A DNA stretch of 64,000 nucleotides from CAWAVN01 sp963825075 (GCA_963825075.1 CAWGRX010000017.1:1-64000), one strand, 5' to 3'. Shown: positions 1 through 9,030, counted from the first letter of the stretch. The notes: generated by a model not told the origin, from the letters alone. Numbers and translations: made by a program.

Positions 1-125
1 TTAACCCCAAACGAAAGTAGCGGTTTTTGACCGGCTTGGAGTTTTGTATTATAATGGCGCGAGTGAGTGTGGGGTATTGTAAATTTGCCGTGTGGTGGGA
101 CGGAATAGTACAATGAGTTTGCCCG

Positions 126-1154
126 ATGCGCAGTTTGTCGCCGGAATCTCTGGAATTGGTGCGAAAAATCGCCGTCCACGCCGTCGTCGATTTGAATATG
201 AGTCATAAGGAAGCCGCCGCTCTTGTAGGCGTGGGGGAAAACGCTGTCGGTAAATGGTGCGCGACGTACCGCGAGCACGGCGAAGAGGGTTTGGCTGTGC
301 TGCCCCAGGGGCGGCCGATGGGTGCGGGTCGTATCCTGACGCCCAGCGAGGAAAAGATCTTGCAAGCGATCATTCTGGACGCGACTCCGGAGACGTATGA
401 CATTCCGCTCGCGACCTGGACGCGGCGAGCCGTCCAAGCGTTGATTTGGATACGCTATGGTCTCGATCTGTCGGAACAAGCCGCGGGGAACTATCTCCAA
501 CGCTGGAAGATGTCGCCGCAAAAACCGGCCCGTCACGCCCGCGAACAGGATCCTGACGAAGTGCGGGAGTTTGAAGAGCACACGCTGCCAGAGACTGAAA
601 AAAAGGCGAAAAAGGAAGGTGGCCAACTGCATTTCGCGGACGAGACGGGGTCCAAGGTTCAAGACCAGATCGGCAGGAGCTATGCGCCGATCGGTCAGAC
701 GCCGGTGCTGGAATTTCCCAAAACCCGCATCCAGCAGAATCTGATCTCGAGTGTCACTCCCGATGGTGAAATGACCTATCGTCTGTTTTCGGGAACGCTG
801 ACCGCGAACAAGTTTATCGACTATTTGGAACAACTGATTGCCTCGACTCGCCAGAAAATCTATCTTGTCATCGACCGCCATCCGGCTCACACGGCTAAGG
901 CCGTCGCGTGTTGGGTTTCGGAGCACGCCGACGAAATCGAAATCACATGGATGCCACGTTATAGTCCGGAATACAATCCGGACGAGTTCCTCAACAACGA
1001 CTTGAAAGCCAACCTAAAAAACAAACCGCTTCCCGAAGACACCCCGGCTTTCGCCGACACCATCCGCACAATCCTAGACGAGATCGCCGGCCTGCCAGAG
1101 CGGATCAAAGGCTACTTCCGAGAAGCCAAACTTGAACTAACGACTAAACTGTAA
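126..1154 (+). CDS. IS630-family transposase, apparently intact
   Basis: A 342-residue single-ORF transposase of the IS630/Tc1-mariner type. Residues 1-70 form a helix-turn-helix with the motif EAAALVGVGENAVGKW, followed by a winged-helix-like linker. The catalytic DDE domain starts near residue 160: the first Asp is in HFADETG, the second in VIDRHPAH and the third acidic residue in PEYNPDEFLNNDLK. Length and motif order are those of full-length IS630 enzymes that insert at TA dinucleotides. I could not define convincing terminal inverted repeats in the flanks, so the element's ends are not given. No frameshift is visible, unlike the IS701 copy downstream. Confidence 0.93.
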   Translation: MRSLSPESLELVRKIAVHAVVDLNMSHKEAAALVGVGENAVGKWCATYREHGEEGLAVLPQGRPMGAGRILTPSEEKILQAIILDATPETYDIPLATWTRRAVQALIWIRYGLDLSEQAAGNYLQRWKMSPQKPARHAREQDPDEVREFEEHTLPETEKKAKKEGGQLHFADETGSKVQDQIGRSYAPIGQTPVLEFPKTRIQQNLISSVTPDGEMTYRLFSGTLTANKFIDYLEQLIASTRQKIYLVIDRHPAHTAKAVACWVSEHADEIEITWMPRYSPEYNPDEFLNNDLKANLKNKPLPEDTPAFADTIRTILDEIAGLPERIKGYFREAKLELTTKL

Positions 1155-1293
1155 CTATAATGTAATTACTCTATATTCGTGTGGAAGTAATAACTTGCTT
1201 TTGGAACAAGCGACGGAAAAAGGCTCACAATGAACCATTGAGCACACACCAACTTGGAGAATCCCTACCAGAATCAGAAAGGAGCGTTCTTTC

Positions 1294-2142
1294 GTGGGAA
1301 GAATCAGCAAGAAATTGGCACAGCGTTTTGGCAAAAGCACTTCACAAAAAGTTCCGCTCGAAGCCACGCAGATGGCGGAATCGATGCCACCCATCGAGGA
1401 ACTTCTGGAAGAAGGACACGATCCGCTGCACTCGGTCTACGTCCAAACTCAGAACCTCACCTCCGTCTTTGCCCAAAGCATCTCGCAGTTCCAGGAACTC
1501 GACGAGTACACCCAAATTGCCGGTGATGCCGAGGAGGAATACATGCCTGGTGGGCCGCCCATGAGTCCTTTGACATGGAGCTATTTCACGACCTGGGCTT
1601 TCTTCGATCTTCGCTTCGGTCCTGACGAGGAAACGATTGGGACGTGTCTGTTGGATTTGGCGGATGTGCTGGGCTTCAAGGAAGAGCAAATGGAGCCACT
1701 CCGCAATTATCAGCAGTCCCGCATGGGCATCTACGAGCATTCCGGTCGCCGCAAATCGATAATTCGACTCAAAGAGTTGGTTACGGGCAAAGAGTTTGCG
1801 TGCCACTCGACATCGGGCTATCAGGGGAAGAAAGGGGAAATCTGGTACGTTCGCCTGGGGCCACCGCTTTCTTCCTTGAAAGAGGTGGCGGATTACCATG
1901 TGACCCTGACCACGCCGTATGTGCTGATGAATGCCAACAAAACCGACTGGACGGCTTATCTCAAGAAGAACCTGACGGGAGCAAAGGACACGGAAGACGC
2001 CTTGAATGAGTTCCTCAAATACGGCCCGCATCCCCGACACTGGCATGAATTCGTCTTGCTGTCTTACCACCACGCTCAGTACGATGCCATCTTTCTGAGC
2101 GGACTGCCCGATGTGAAAGACAGTTTGCCCCACGCTGATTGA
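1294..2142 (+). CDS. hypothetical protein, 282 aa
   Basis: I do not recognise a named family. The GTG start at 1294 is chosen because an AAGGAG Shine-Dalgarno sits at 1279-1284, nine bases upstream; upstream in-frame codons belong to the IS630 flank. The protein has no signal peptide or membrane segment. Its N-terminal 60 residues are polar and acidic; the middle (residues 88-150) is aromatic-rich (WSYFTTWAFFDLRFG) and the C-terminal part has WHEFVLLSYHH. The gene is followed after 12 bases by another hypothetical gene on the same strand, so the two are probably co-transcribed. Codon use and composition look native. Confidence 0.75.
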   Translation: MGRISKKLAQRFGKSTSQKVPLEATQMAESMPPIEELLEEGHDPLHSVYVQTQNLTSVFAQSISQFQELDEYTQIAGDAEEEYMPGGPPMSPLTWSYFTTWAFFDLRFGPDEETIGTCLLDLADVLGFKEEQMEPLRNYQQSRMGIYEHSGRRKSIIRLKELVTGKEFACHSTSGYQGKKGEIWYVRLGPPLSSLKEVADYHVTLTTPYVLMNANKTDWTAYLKKNLTGAKDTEDALNEFLKYGPHPRHWHEFVLLSYHHAQYDAIFLSGLPDVKDSLPHAD

Positions 2143-2154
2143 CCGAAAGAAAAC

Positions 2155-2508
2155 ATGCTCACAACTTTCCCGATCTATATTCTTGATCTCGATGACAACG
2201 ATCAGGTGGTGTTTCCAGACGGCAAAGCGGACATTTCCCACTTAGAGTTTTGGGAAGAAACGGCCGCTGCCATTGTCACCGAACATTTCGCCATTCCTTT
2301 GGAACCCCTCAAAAATCTCCCGTATTCCCAACGGCGAGCGAGAATATCCTCGAACGGCTTGGTGTATTACGGGAAGGAGCAATCATCAGAATTGCTCGAA
2401 ACCATTGCAGCCACCGTGGGTGAGTCGGGCTTGAAATGGGCCTTCGATGAGCATGAGCAACGGTTGGAATTTGATTTGATGGAGTTTGAGGAACTTTTGG
2501 TAGGCTAA
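2155..2508 (+). CDS. hypothetical protein, 117 aa
   Basis: A small acidic cytoplasmic protein of unknown function. It begins 12 bases after the stop of the preceding 282-residue gene, with a GAAAGAAA stretch before the ATG, and so looks like the second gene of a two-gene unit. The sequence opens with a hydrophobic beta-like stretch (FPIYILDLDD) and ends with an acidic helix (LEFDLMEFEELLVG). No catalytic motif or metal-binding pattern is visible. A palindromic repeat starts seven bases after the stop and may end transcription. Confidence 0.65.
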   Translation: MLTTFPIYILDLDDNDQVVFPDGKADISHLEFWEETAAAIVTEHFAIPLEPLKNLPYSQRRARISSNGLVYYGKEQSSELLETIAATVGESGLKWAFDEHEQRLEFDLMEFEELLVG

Positions 2509-2514
2509 AGATTT

Positions 2515-2595
2515 GTAGGGCAGGCTCCTGCCTGCCTTTCTCTGCTATTTGTCAATCGTCAATATGGAGGGAAGGCAGGCAGGAGCCTGCCCTAC
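2515..2595. repeat. dispersed palindromic repeat, copy 1
   Basis: Two arms of about 23 bases (2515-2538 and 2572-2595) are near-perfect inverse complements, built on GTAGGGCAGGCTCCTGCC. The spacer carries ATTTGTCAATCGTCAAT, which recurs in the copy at 3921-3999. Partial copies lie at 2961-2990 and 3921-3999. All are between genes and could form a long hairpin in RNA, so they may also act as transcription stops; there is no T-run typical of an intrinsic terminator. Confidence 0.8.
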
Positions 2596-2671
2596 TCATC
2601 TTTATCAAACAATCCTTCCATCTGTCCCAGCCGATTTCCGGGCGTAATCAATCGTCTTGGAAAAGCTTGCA

Positions 2672-2947
2672 TCAACTATACAGTCTCCAACTCGCATATC
2701 GAAGCGGCACTCGCGGCGCGGTAACAAAGCGAACCTCGCGATTGCACACAAACCGCAATTTATCCATCAAAAGCGATCGGTCCATTCGCTGAAAGTCATC
2801 TTCCTCCAATTCATCGACTGCGAGAACGAGTGTGTCGCCTTCCAGACGAATGGGGAGAACCGTTTCCGTGCGGGCGACATGCTCCGGCACCATTCGGAGA
2901 ATATGCTCCGGGATTTCAAGATTTGATGGATCGATAAAATCATTCAT
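2672..2947 (-). CDS. stand-alone MshEN/GspE N-terminal-like domain protein
   Basis: A 91-residue protein that resembles only the N-terminal (MshEN-type) domain of type II secretion / type IV pilus ATPases. The signs are IPEHILRMVPEHVARTETVLPI, then GDTLVLAVDELEEDD, then LRFVCNREVRFVTAP, which follow the usual order 'IPe..ar...vlPl', 'l.vAm.DP', 'l.f.tG..v..v.a'. There is no Walker ATPase domain after it. ATG at 2947 is preferred; a TTG two codons upstream is the alternative. In other bacteria this domain binds c-di-GMP or contacts secretion partners, but the ligand residues cannot be verified here. The family call is an inference from pattern. Confidence 0.6.
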   Translation of the reverse strand: MNDFIDPSNLEIPEHILRMVPEHVARTETVLPIRLEGDTLVLAVDELEEDDFQRMDRSLLMDKLRFVCNREVRFVTAPRVPLRYASWRLYS

Positions 2948-2960
2948 CGGCAACTCGCAA

Positions 2961-2990
2961 GTGTAGGCAGGCAGGCGCCTCCCCTACTCA
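2961..2990. repeat. dispersed palindromic repeat, short degenerate copy
   Basis: GTGTAGGCAGGCAGGCGCC followed by TCCCCTACTCA resembles one compressed copy of the repeat at 2515-2595. It lies between the stop of the DUF4272 gene and the start of the MshEN-like gene. Confidence 0.6.
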
Positions 2991-3000
2991 ACTATTTCTA

Positions 3001-3882
3001 CTACGTAGGAGTATCCACATCATCCCAGCTTTCCGGGTTCAAGAACCGGACCAGCCAATTCAAAGTGTGGTGGCGTTGCTCAACGACGCCCACGGCGGGA
3101 CTCATTGATACGTGAATTAACTCGTAATCTTTGGACCAGTCGAGATTGTCTGGAATCATCCCACCCTGATTCAAATACGCATCGCGAATCGCCCAGTGGA
3201 TCCGCAGAATTAGATCCTGAGCGTCCAGAATCTCCGCTTTTTTCCGGAGTTTAGCTTGGGTGATGAATTCCGGATTGGATTCATGCGGGTTAAGAATCTC
3301 GGCCAACTTCGGAACGTCGCACATCCCGCTCGGCCATTGCAAATCTTCGATATAGCCTAACGCCCACAAAAGAACCCAAATGCTTTCTAATCGCCAAACG
3401 AGGCTCTGACACATTTGAGGGTCGGGATCATCATCTTCAAGGAATTGTTTTTCCTCGGGGCTCACGCTACCCCAAAGATTCTGCTGTTCAATTAGACCGA
3501 CCGCCTCATCTTTCGGTATTCCCTCCCCCCTCAACGCCACCGCCCACAAAACCAACGTTCGCCGGGCGACTTCTTGAGGTGTTTGGAGTTTGACCTCTTC
3601 ATCGTCATTAACGAATAAAGGGCCCGGAAAAACGGGAACTTGGTGTTTTGCTAACTGTTTGAAGGACCGCGCCGCACGTTGGCGCTGCCGCGTATTTGCA
3701 TGTTCCCAAGAGTCTGGCGAAGGGTAATCATTCTGTTGCATAACGATTTCACTTTCGTCTTCGTGGCATGTGTCGGGAAGCACGTCTTTCGTTGTTTCCT
3801 GAGAATTGTCATTCTCCCCGGCGTCGAGCGAACAGCCAAGAATAGAAACGATTAGGATGATCAGTAACACGAGTTTTTGCAT
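3001..3882 (-). CDS. DUF4272 domain lipoprotein
   Basis: A secreted, probably lipid-anchored protein of 293 residues. The start is placed at the ATG at 3882, which opens a signal peptide (MQKLVLLIILIVSILGC) ending in a lipobox ILGC; the 30 codons upstream of it run into a palindromic repeat and are not credible coding sequence. After a low-complexity linker the C-terminal 190 residues match the DUF4272 pattern: ARRTLVLWAVALRGEG, a conserved WRLESIWVLLWALG block, and IHWAIRDAYLN near the end. DUF4272 is of unknown function and is usually cytoplasmic, so the lipoprotein leader here is unusual. Neighbours give no pathway clue. Confidence 0.75.
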   Translation of the reverse strand: MQKLVLLIILIVSILGCSLDAGENDNSQETTKDVLPDTCHEDESEIVMQQNDYPSPDSWEHANTRQRQRAARSFKQLAKHQVPVFPGPLFVNDDEEVKLQTPQEVARRTLVLWAVALRGEGIPKDEAVGLIEQQNLWGSVSPEEKQFLEDDDPDPQMCQSLVWRLESIWVLLWALGYIEDLQWPSGMCDVPKLAEILNPHESNPEFITQAKLRKKAEILDAQDLILRIHWAIRDAYLNQGGMIPDNLDWSKDYELIHVSMSPAVGVVEQRHHTLNWLVRFLNPESWDDVDTPT

Positions 3883-3920
3883 CGCGATAACGTCCTGACC
3901 CTTATTTGATATGAGTTCTT

Positions 3921-3999
3921 GTGGGGCAGGCTCCTGCCTGCCTTCTTCCCTTATTTGGCAATCGTCAATCAATAGGCAATGAAGAAGGCTGCCCTACTC
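3921..3999. repeat. dispersed palindromic repeat, copy 2
   Basis: Second long copy of the GGGGCAGGCTCCTGCCTGCC repeat, with the right arm partly deleted (GAAGAAGGCTGCCCTAC). The spacer again has ATTTGGCAATCGTCAAT. It sits just upstream of the DUF4272 lipoprotein start. Confidence 0.75.
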
Positions 4000-4009
4000 A
4001 ACTTCGTCA

Positions 4010-4031
4010 CCCAGTTTGCAAGCAAACTGGG
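4010..4031. repeat. short perfect palindrome
   Basis: CCCAGTTTGC, two bases, then GCAAACTGGG: a 10-bp perfect inverted repeat between two minus-strand genes. There is no T-run on either side, so it is not a typical intrinsic terminator. Confidence 0.6.
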
Positions 4032-4078
4032 CCACCCCGCGAAAGGGCGGCACAGCCGCGCTGACTTGGTTTCCAACT

Positions 4079-4783
4079 TCAGCGATGTATTTCAAAAGAG
4101 TTGAGAAAACTTTCCGATTCACCGGAATCGGCTTTCTGCATTGGTAATCCTATTGCTACTTGATACAACCGAGAATCGGACAAGAATAGCCTTGCTGTGA
4201 CGGGACCAGTGTTGGGTACATCAACCTTTACCTCAACTCCAGGAATTTGATTCAAATGGATATTACGCTTTTCAACTAGCGTTCCTCGCGCTTCCTGAGC
4301 AACACCTTGGGCACAGAGATCGAAAAACTCTGCTTTCCCCCCATTGGCTAGTACTTCATTGGGAATGTCCATGTACCACACCGCGTACAATTCTCGATTC
4401 TGATTCCTAAGAAGCGTGAACACCTCTTGCGTTAGTCGAGAAGCTCCCACTTGACGCGAACGGGTTCGATGACTGGGACTGCCGGGCATGAGCACGCTGA
4501 AACTTCCATCAGGAGATGTGAATCGCGTGAACCTTGCACCAGCGTGGCTTGGATTTTGCGCATCAGCAGACTCACTGGAATTGTTGATCCCATTGGTCGG
4601 TTGGGAATCCTTTTTGTTGCCTCCGATGAGGACAAGAAGTAGCGCAAATATGAAAAGTGAAGCTACCCCGCCCAAGCTAAGACCAACGATCAAGCCGATG
4701 GATGTTTTTTTTCTCTTGCGTTTGCGGCGAGATCGACGAGGACGTAAAGCTGTTCTCGGCGGGCGCTGTGAACGATGGGGCAT
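4079..4783 (-). CDS. membrane-anchored hypothetical protein
   Basis: A 234-residue single-pass membrane protein of unknown function. The N-terminal 27 residues are strongly basic (RRSRRKRKRKK), followed by one hydrophobic segment (about residues 28-53, IGLIVGLSLGGVASLFIFALLLVLIG), then a polar Ser/Asn linker. Residues 85-234 form a folded extracytoplasmic domain beginning FTSPDGSFSVLMPGSP and closing with SFLNSFEI, a pattern I associate with planctomycetal secreted domains without known function. The basic-in topology predicts a periplasmic C-terminus. The IS701 remnant begins only 25 bases upstream of its start, so its native promoter may have been displaced. Confidence 0.7.
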   Translation of the reverse strand: MPHRSQRPPRTALRPRRSRRKRKRKKTSIGLIVGLSLGGVASLFIFALLLVLIGGNKKDSQPTNGINNSSESADAQNPSHAGARFTRFTSPDGSFSVLMPGSPSHRTRSRQVGASRLTQEVFTLLRNQNRELYAVWYMDIPNEVLANGGKAEFFDLCAQGVAQEARGTLVEKRNIHLNQIPGVEVKVDVPNTGPVTARLFLSDSRLYQVAIGLPMQKADSGESESFLNSFEIHR

Positions 4784-4807
4784 GCTAACTAATACGACAG
4801 CGCTAAG

Positions 4808-6272
4808 TCAAGGTTCCGTTTCGTGATCCCATCGGACTGTTGGGATGGTTGTGAGATCGATTCCCAATTCTGTGAGGCGTTTTTTTGTGGTTCGTGTGTG
4901 GCTCTCTCGGGCTTGGGCGTTTCGGTGTTGATGGTATTGGATTTCATCACTGGCATGTTCGATCAGCAGGTCGGCGATGAGGCCGTCAAGCCACCACGAG
5001 CGGACGATCGCCGAGACCGCCGTGCGGACCTGGCAAATCGTGAGCTCCGGATTTTTTTTTCCGCTCCGACTCGCGGATGATGGACAGAAACAAGTAACTC
5101 ACGCAACTGAGGATCAGATGCCGTTTCAATCCCTGATACCGCCGGCCTTCGTAATGGTCCAGGCCGATTTCTCCTTTTTGATCTTCGTAGCAGCGCTCGA
5201 TCCGCCACCGCGAAAACGCCACGCGCAAGAGCACTTCGACCGGCGTGTCCAGCGGAGCATTGCTGATGAAGTATTTCACCTCTTCGGGATTTGCCGCGTT
5301 GCGGGCTACGAGCAAATGGTAGATCGGCCCCGGCAATCCCTCCGCGTCCTTGACCGTGATCAGGGCGTGCTTGACTTCCCACACGATCGGCCCTTTCTGC
5401 GTGTCTTTGATCTGCCATCGCTCCCAAGATTGGTTTTGAAACGCCGGGTGACTTTGGGCCAACTCCTCCACGGTCGAAGGCGGTTTGCTGCCGGAAACCA
5501 CGCGCGGCGTTTTGCGGCTGCGGCCGCGTTTCCCCTTGCGATAAGGGCGATACGTGACTTCCGGCGGATCGAGCCAGCCCCGGAAACTCTTCGGAACCTC
5601 GGCCACAAACTTCTGCTGTTCCTCGTCCAACGCCCGGAGCAATTGAGGCTTGGAACCATACCATTCATCAAACGTCAGCCAGTCGAAGTGAAGCCCGTTT
5701 TCCTTCGCGCGGCGGTATTGTTCCAAGGCGATTTCGCTCTTGGGGCGATAGACCATCTCGTCGGGGATGCCCGCTTCCCGGCAGCGCGGGCGGTCGTCCG
5801 ACCAACTCTCCGGCAAGAACAACTCGGCATCGAGCAAGCAATGAAAGTCGCCGCGGGCGAACGCCAGGTTGACCAGCACGATGCAGTTCTCCCGCTTGCC
5901 CACCGCGCCGCAGTGTTGCCGCTGGACGCCGGGCGTTTTGTCGCCTTTTTTGACGTCGCTCGTTTCATCAAAGATGCCGATCGTCTCGCCGCGAGATCCA
6001 TCCCCGCCGTGCTCGTTGCACGATGTGTTGCACTCGGTCCCGCATCAAATCCTGGTCCCATTTGTGCTGACTGAGAAACTCCTGCAAGGTCCGCGCGGGC
6101 ACGCGCATCTTCAGGGCCATCGGCTCCACGCTTTTGCGCTCCAAATCAGACAACTGTCCCTGAACATAACGGGGCAAGTGTCGCGGGTGTCGCTGCGCGG
6201 AAAACAATCCGCGAACCGATCCACATACTCCAACAAAGCCGGCTCCAAAGCCCGAATCGCATCGCCATCCAT
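4808..6272 (-). pseudogene. IS701-family transposase, frameshifted
   Basis: A DDE transposase of the IS701 type, readable in three frames. The start is MDGDAIRALEPALLEY at 6272; a missing base near 6180 moves it to the frame with RYVQGQLSDLERKSVEPMAL; a second break near 6000-6010 leads to IGIFDETSDVKKGDKTPG and the long central part GKRENCIVLVNLAFARGDFHCLLDAELFLP; a third break in a run of nine A (complement of 5052-5060) leads to the C-terminal NPELTICQVRTAVSAIVRSWW and a stop at 4808. The catalytic segments, including SRWRIERCYEDQKGEIGLDHYEGR, are otherwise well conserved. It is either a recently inactivated copy or an intact one with sequence errors. Confidence 0.85.
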
Positions 6273-6413
6273 GCTCGTCCCTCCGTCGGAAACCTAAAAT
6301 CAAATCCTCCAAACAGTTTCGTCAATTTCTTGAAACCAGAAAAGACCAACTTGTGCTGTAGTACTAAGTCCCTTCGAATGCAATGCGTATTACACACCTT
6401 CCAGATTGTGCCA

Positions 6414-7790
6414 TTAGAACAACTCCATAATCGGTTTGGTGCCAAAATCGACTAGCGGGAACGGGCGGCCGGCTGGGCCGGGGAGGTGGGTTTCTAGATC
6501 CAATCCCAGGCTGTGGAAGATGGTGGCGACGACTTCGTTGGGGGCGGTGGGACGTTCGGCCGGGTAGCCGCCGATGGGGTCTGAGCGGCCGACGACGCGG
6601 CCGCCTTTCACGCCGCCGCCCGCGAAGTACACCGTGAAACACTGCGGCCAGTGGTCGCGGCCGCCGGCCGGGTTCACGCGCGGCGTGCGGCCGAACTCTT
6701 GTAAGTTACATACCAGCGTCGTGTCCAAGAGGCCTCGCTCGGACAAATCTTCCAAGAGGGCCGCGTAGCCCTGGTCGTACATGGGGGCCACGATGTCCCG
6801 CATGCCTTCGATCGATGTGAACGGCTTAGTGCCGTGGATGTCCCAGGTGATTTCATTGAACACCGTGAGGAACGTATTGAGCGTCACGAACCGGACGCCC
6901 GCTTCAATCAACCGCCGGGCCAACAGGCAGCATTGGCCGAACCGCGTCATTCCGTAGCGGTCGCGGACTTTCTTGGGTTCCTTGGACAGATCGAACGCTT
7001 CGCGGGCCTGGGGGCTGGTAATCAGCCGAAACGCCGACTCGAAATTGCTGTCGAGAAGCTGGGCGTTCTGGCTTTGCTCGAACGACGAGACGGTGCCGTC
7101 CACAATCTCGCGGAGCTTCCGCCGGCGGTCGATGCGGGCTTCGCCGATCGTCTGGGGCGGCAGGAGGTCCGGCACTTTGAAGTCGGCCTTCGAAGGGTCG
7201 GCCATCAGGCGGAAGGGATCGTAGCCTTTGCCCAAAAAGCCGGCATCCTGGCCGTGGGGCAATCCGCCGCCGGTGTTGCCCATTGGTTCCGGGAGGAGCA
7301 CGTGCGCCGGCAGGTCGGTTTTTCGGCCGCGAAGATACGCCAAGACGCAGCCGGCGTGAGGCGTGTTGATCCCGCCTTGAAACAGCCGCCCGGTCTGGAG
7401 CATTTGATGCCCGGTGTCGTGCACCGCCGCCGCGGTGTGATAGCAACTGCGGACCATCGAAAACTTGTCGCCGTTCTTGGCGTGGAGCGGGAAAATCTCG
7501 CTGATGTCCAAGTCCGGCGAGGCGGTGGCGATCGGCTTGAACGGCCCCCGAATCTCGGCCGGGGCTTCGGGCTTGAGGTCGAAGCAATCCTGTTGACTGG
7601 GGGCGCCGAGATTGAAAATCATGATCACGGCCCGGTCGTCGTACTTTTTATCGACCTTCCCAGCCGCCTGGAGCTGGGCCATATCCGCCAGCGAAAAGCC
7701 CACAGCCCCGAGCGTCCCCGCCTGCAAAAAATCCCGCCGCGACACGCCGTCACAAGTATGAGCCGTGCCCTGACTCGTCAAATTCAACAT
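6414..7790 (-). CDS. DUF1501 domain-containing protein
   Basis: A 458-residue exported protein of the DUF1501 family, which has an alkaline-phosphatase/sulfatase-like fold and is amplified in Planctomycetota, usually beside DUF1549/DUF1553 cytochrome proteins (absent here). The start at 7790 is set by an AAGGGG site six bases upstream and by the twin-arginine-type leader SRRDFLQAGTLGAVGFSLADM (residues 17-37); the 53 codons upstream are not credible. Family landmarks are MIFNLGAPSQQDCFDLKPEAP, MVRSCYHTAAAVHDTGHQMLQTGR, FGQCCLLARRLIEAGVRFVTLN and the C-terminal LQEFGRTPRVN..GRDHWPQCFTVYFAGGGVKGG. The function of the family is unproven. It is transcribed away from the Gfo/Idh/MocA gene next to it. 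Confidence 0.92.
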   Translation of the reverse strand: MLNLTSQGTAHTCDGVSRRDFLQAGTLGAVGFSLADMAQLQAAGKVDKKYDDRAVIMIFNLGAPSQQDCFDLKPEAPAEIRGPFKPIATASPDLDISEIFPLHAKNGDKFSMVRSCYHTAAAVHDTGHQMLQTGRLFQGGINTPHAGCVLAYLRGRKTDLPAHVLLPEPMGNTGGGLPHGQDAGFLGKGYDPFRLMADPSKADFKVPDLLPPQTIGEARIDRRRKLREIVDGTVSSFEQSQNAQLLDSNFESAFRLITSPQAREAFDLSKEPKKVRDRYGMTRFGQCCLLARRLIEAGVRFVTLNTFLTVFNEITWDIHGTKPFTSIEGMRDIVAPMYDQGYAALLEDLSERGLLDTTLVCNLQEFGRTPRVNPAGGRDHWPQCFTVYFAGGGVKGGRVVGRSDPIGGYPAERPTAPNEVVATIFHSLGLDLETHLPGPAGRPFPLVDFGTKPIMELF

Positions 7791-7969
7791 GGCGAACCCC
7801 TTGTAAATCGCTAGCCCCGGATAAATCACGAATCCTTGATTTGATTCTACCGGCAGCCATATCGCATCACAAGAAACGGTGAAACTTGACGGAAAACGCT
7901 TGCGGGGCAATGCTAGGAGCCGATGCGACTGACAACGGACCACGGACAAATTTCAAAGGACAAACCATC

Positions 7970-9016
7970 ATGGTGCGGATTGGGATTATTGGCATTGGGT
8001 TTATGGGCTACACGCACTTCGAGGCGGCGAAGAAGCTCGCCGGGGGCCAGGTCACCGCGATTTCCACGCGGGACGAGAAAAAGCTCGCGGGCGATTGGAC
8101 GAGCATTCAGGGGAACTTCGGGCCGCGGGCGGGGCATGTGGATGTCTCGGGGCTGAAGACTTATAACGATTACAAGGAACTTCTCGCCGACCCGGAGATC
8201 GATCTCGTCGATATCTGCCTGCCGCCGGATTTGCACGAAGCGGTGGCTCTCGAAGCGATCGCCGCGGGCAAACAGACGCTCGTCGAAAAGCCGATTTCGA
8301 TTGAACTCGATTCGGCGAACCGCATGGTCGAGGCCGCGGAAAAGGCCGGGGTGCCGTTGATGGTCGCCCAGGTGCTGCCTTTCTTCCCGGAGTTTCAATA
8401 CGCGGCCGAGTGCGTGCGGTCGGGGCGGTTCGGCAAGCTGCGGGCGGCCCATTTTCGCCGGGTGATCTGCCAGCCGGATTGGTCGAGCGATATGTCGGAC
8501 TTCCGCAAGCTCGGCGGCTGGGGCATCGATCTGCACATTCACGACAACCATTTCATCAGCCTGATCTGCGGCGTGCCCAATGCCGTTTTTTCACGCGGGA
8601 TCCTGCAAGACGGCTACGTCAACCATGTTCACACGCAGTACATTTATGACGACCCGGAACTCGCGGTGTCGGCCATCAGCGGAGGCATCGCCGGCAAGGG
8701 TTTGCAGTTTGCCCACGGGTACGAGCTTTATTTCCAAGAGGCGACCGTGGCCTTCTCGGCGGGCACTCTGGGCGGGGAATGGGTCGTGGACCGCCCGCTC
8801 ACGGTGTTCAATCAAGAAGGCCAGCTCGACCACCCGGAACTCAATGCGGGCACGGAATGGTGTGCGGCCTTTACCAATGAACTCCAAGCCGCCGTCAATG
8901 GCGTAGAATCTGGCGAGACGCCGCATCTCTTATCGGGAACCCTGGCCCGCGATGCGCTGAAACTCTGCTACGCCGAAGCCGAAAGCATCGCCGTCGGCGA
9001 AATCGTCAGCCTGTAA
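7970..9016 (+). CDS. Gfo/Idh/MocA family oxidoreductase
   Basis: A 348-residue NAD(P)-dependent oxidoreductase of the Gfo/Idh/MocA class, which typically oxidises or epimerises sugars and inositols. The Rossmann fold opens at MVRIGIIGIGFMGYTHFEAAKK, and EKPISIELDSANRMVEAAEKAGVPLMVAQVLPFFPEFQYAAE is the classic EKP segment followed by the hinge. The C-terminal alpha/beta domain includes GWGIDLHIHDNHFISLICG, where the GIDLHIHD block supplies candidate catalytic residues. ATG at 7970 has AAAGGA upstream and places the Gly-rich motif right at the N-terminus; the 28-codon upstream extension is rejected. No Tat leader, so it should be cytoplasmic. Substrate unknown. Confidence 0.9.
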   Translation: MVRIGIIGIGFMGYTHFEAAKKLAGGQVTAISTRDEKKLAGDWTSIQGNFGPRAGHVDVSGLKTYNDYKELLADPEIDLVDICLPPDLHEAVALEAIAAGKQTLVEKPISIELDSANRMVEAAEKAGVPLMVAQVLPFFPEFQYAAECVRSGRFGKLRAAHFRRVICQPDWSSDMSDFRKLGGWGIDLHIHDNHFISLICGVPNAVFSRGILQDGYVNHVHTQYIYDDPELAVSAISGGIAGKGLQFAHGYELYFQEATVAFSAGTLGGEWVVDRPLTVFNQEGQLDHPELNAGTEWCAAFTNELQAAVNGVESGETPHLLSGTLARDALKLCYAEAESIAVGEIVSL

Positions 9017-9030
9017 CCACAAAAGGCAGA

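Noticed and set aside
1..125. Terminal inverted repeat of the IS630 element
   Set aside because: I compared the left flank with the region after the transposase and found only weak AT-rich similarity, not a reliable inverted repeat.
4977..6074. Long plus-strand ORF (365 codons) opposite the IS701 transposase
   Set aside because: It is an antisense frame of a recognisable transposase, has no family motif, and its amino-acid make-up (many Arg, His, Pro) is typical of a shadow frame.
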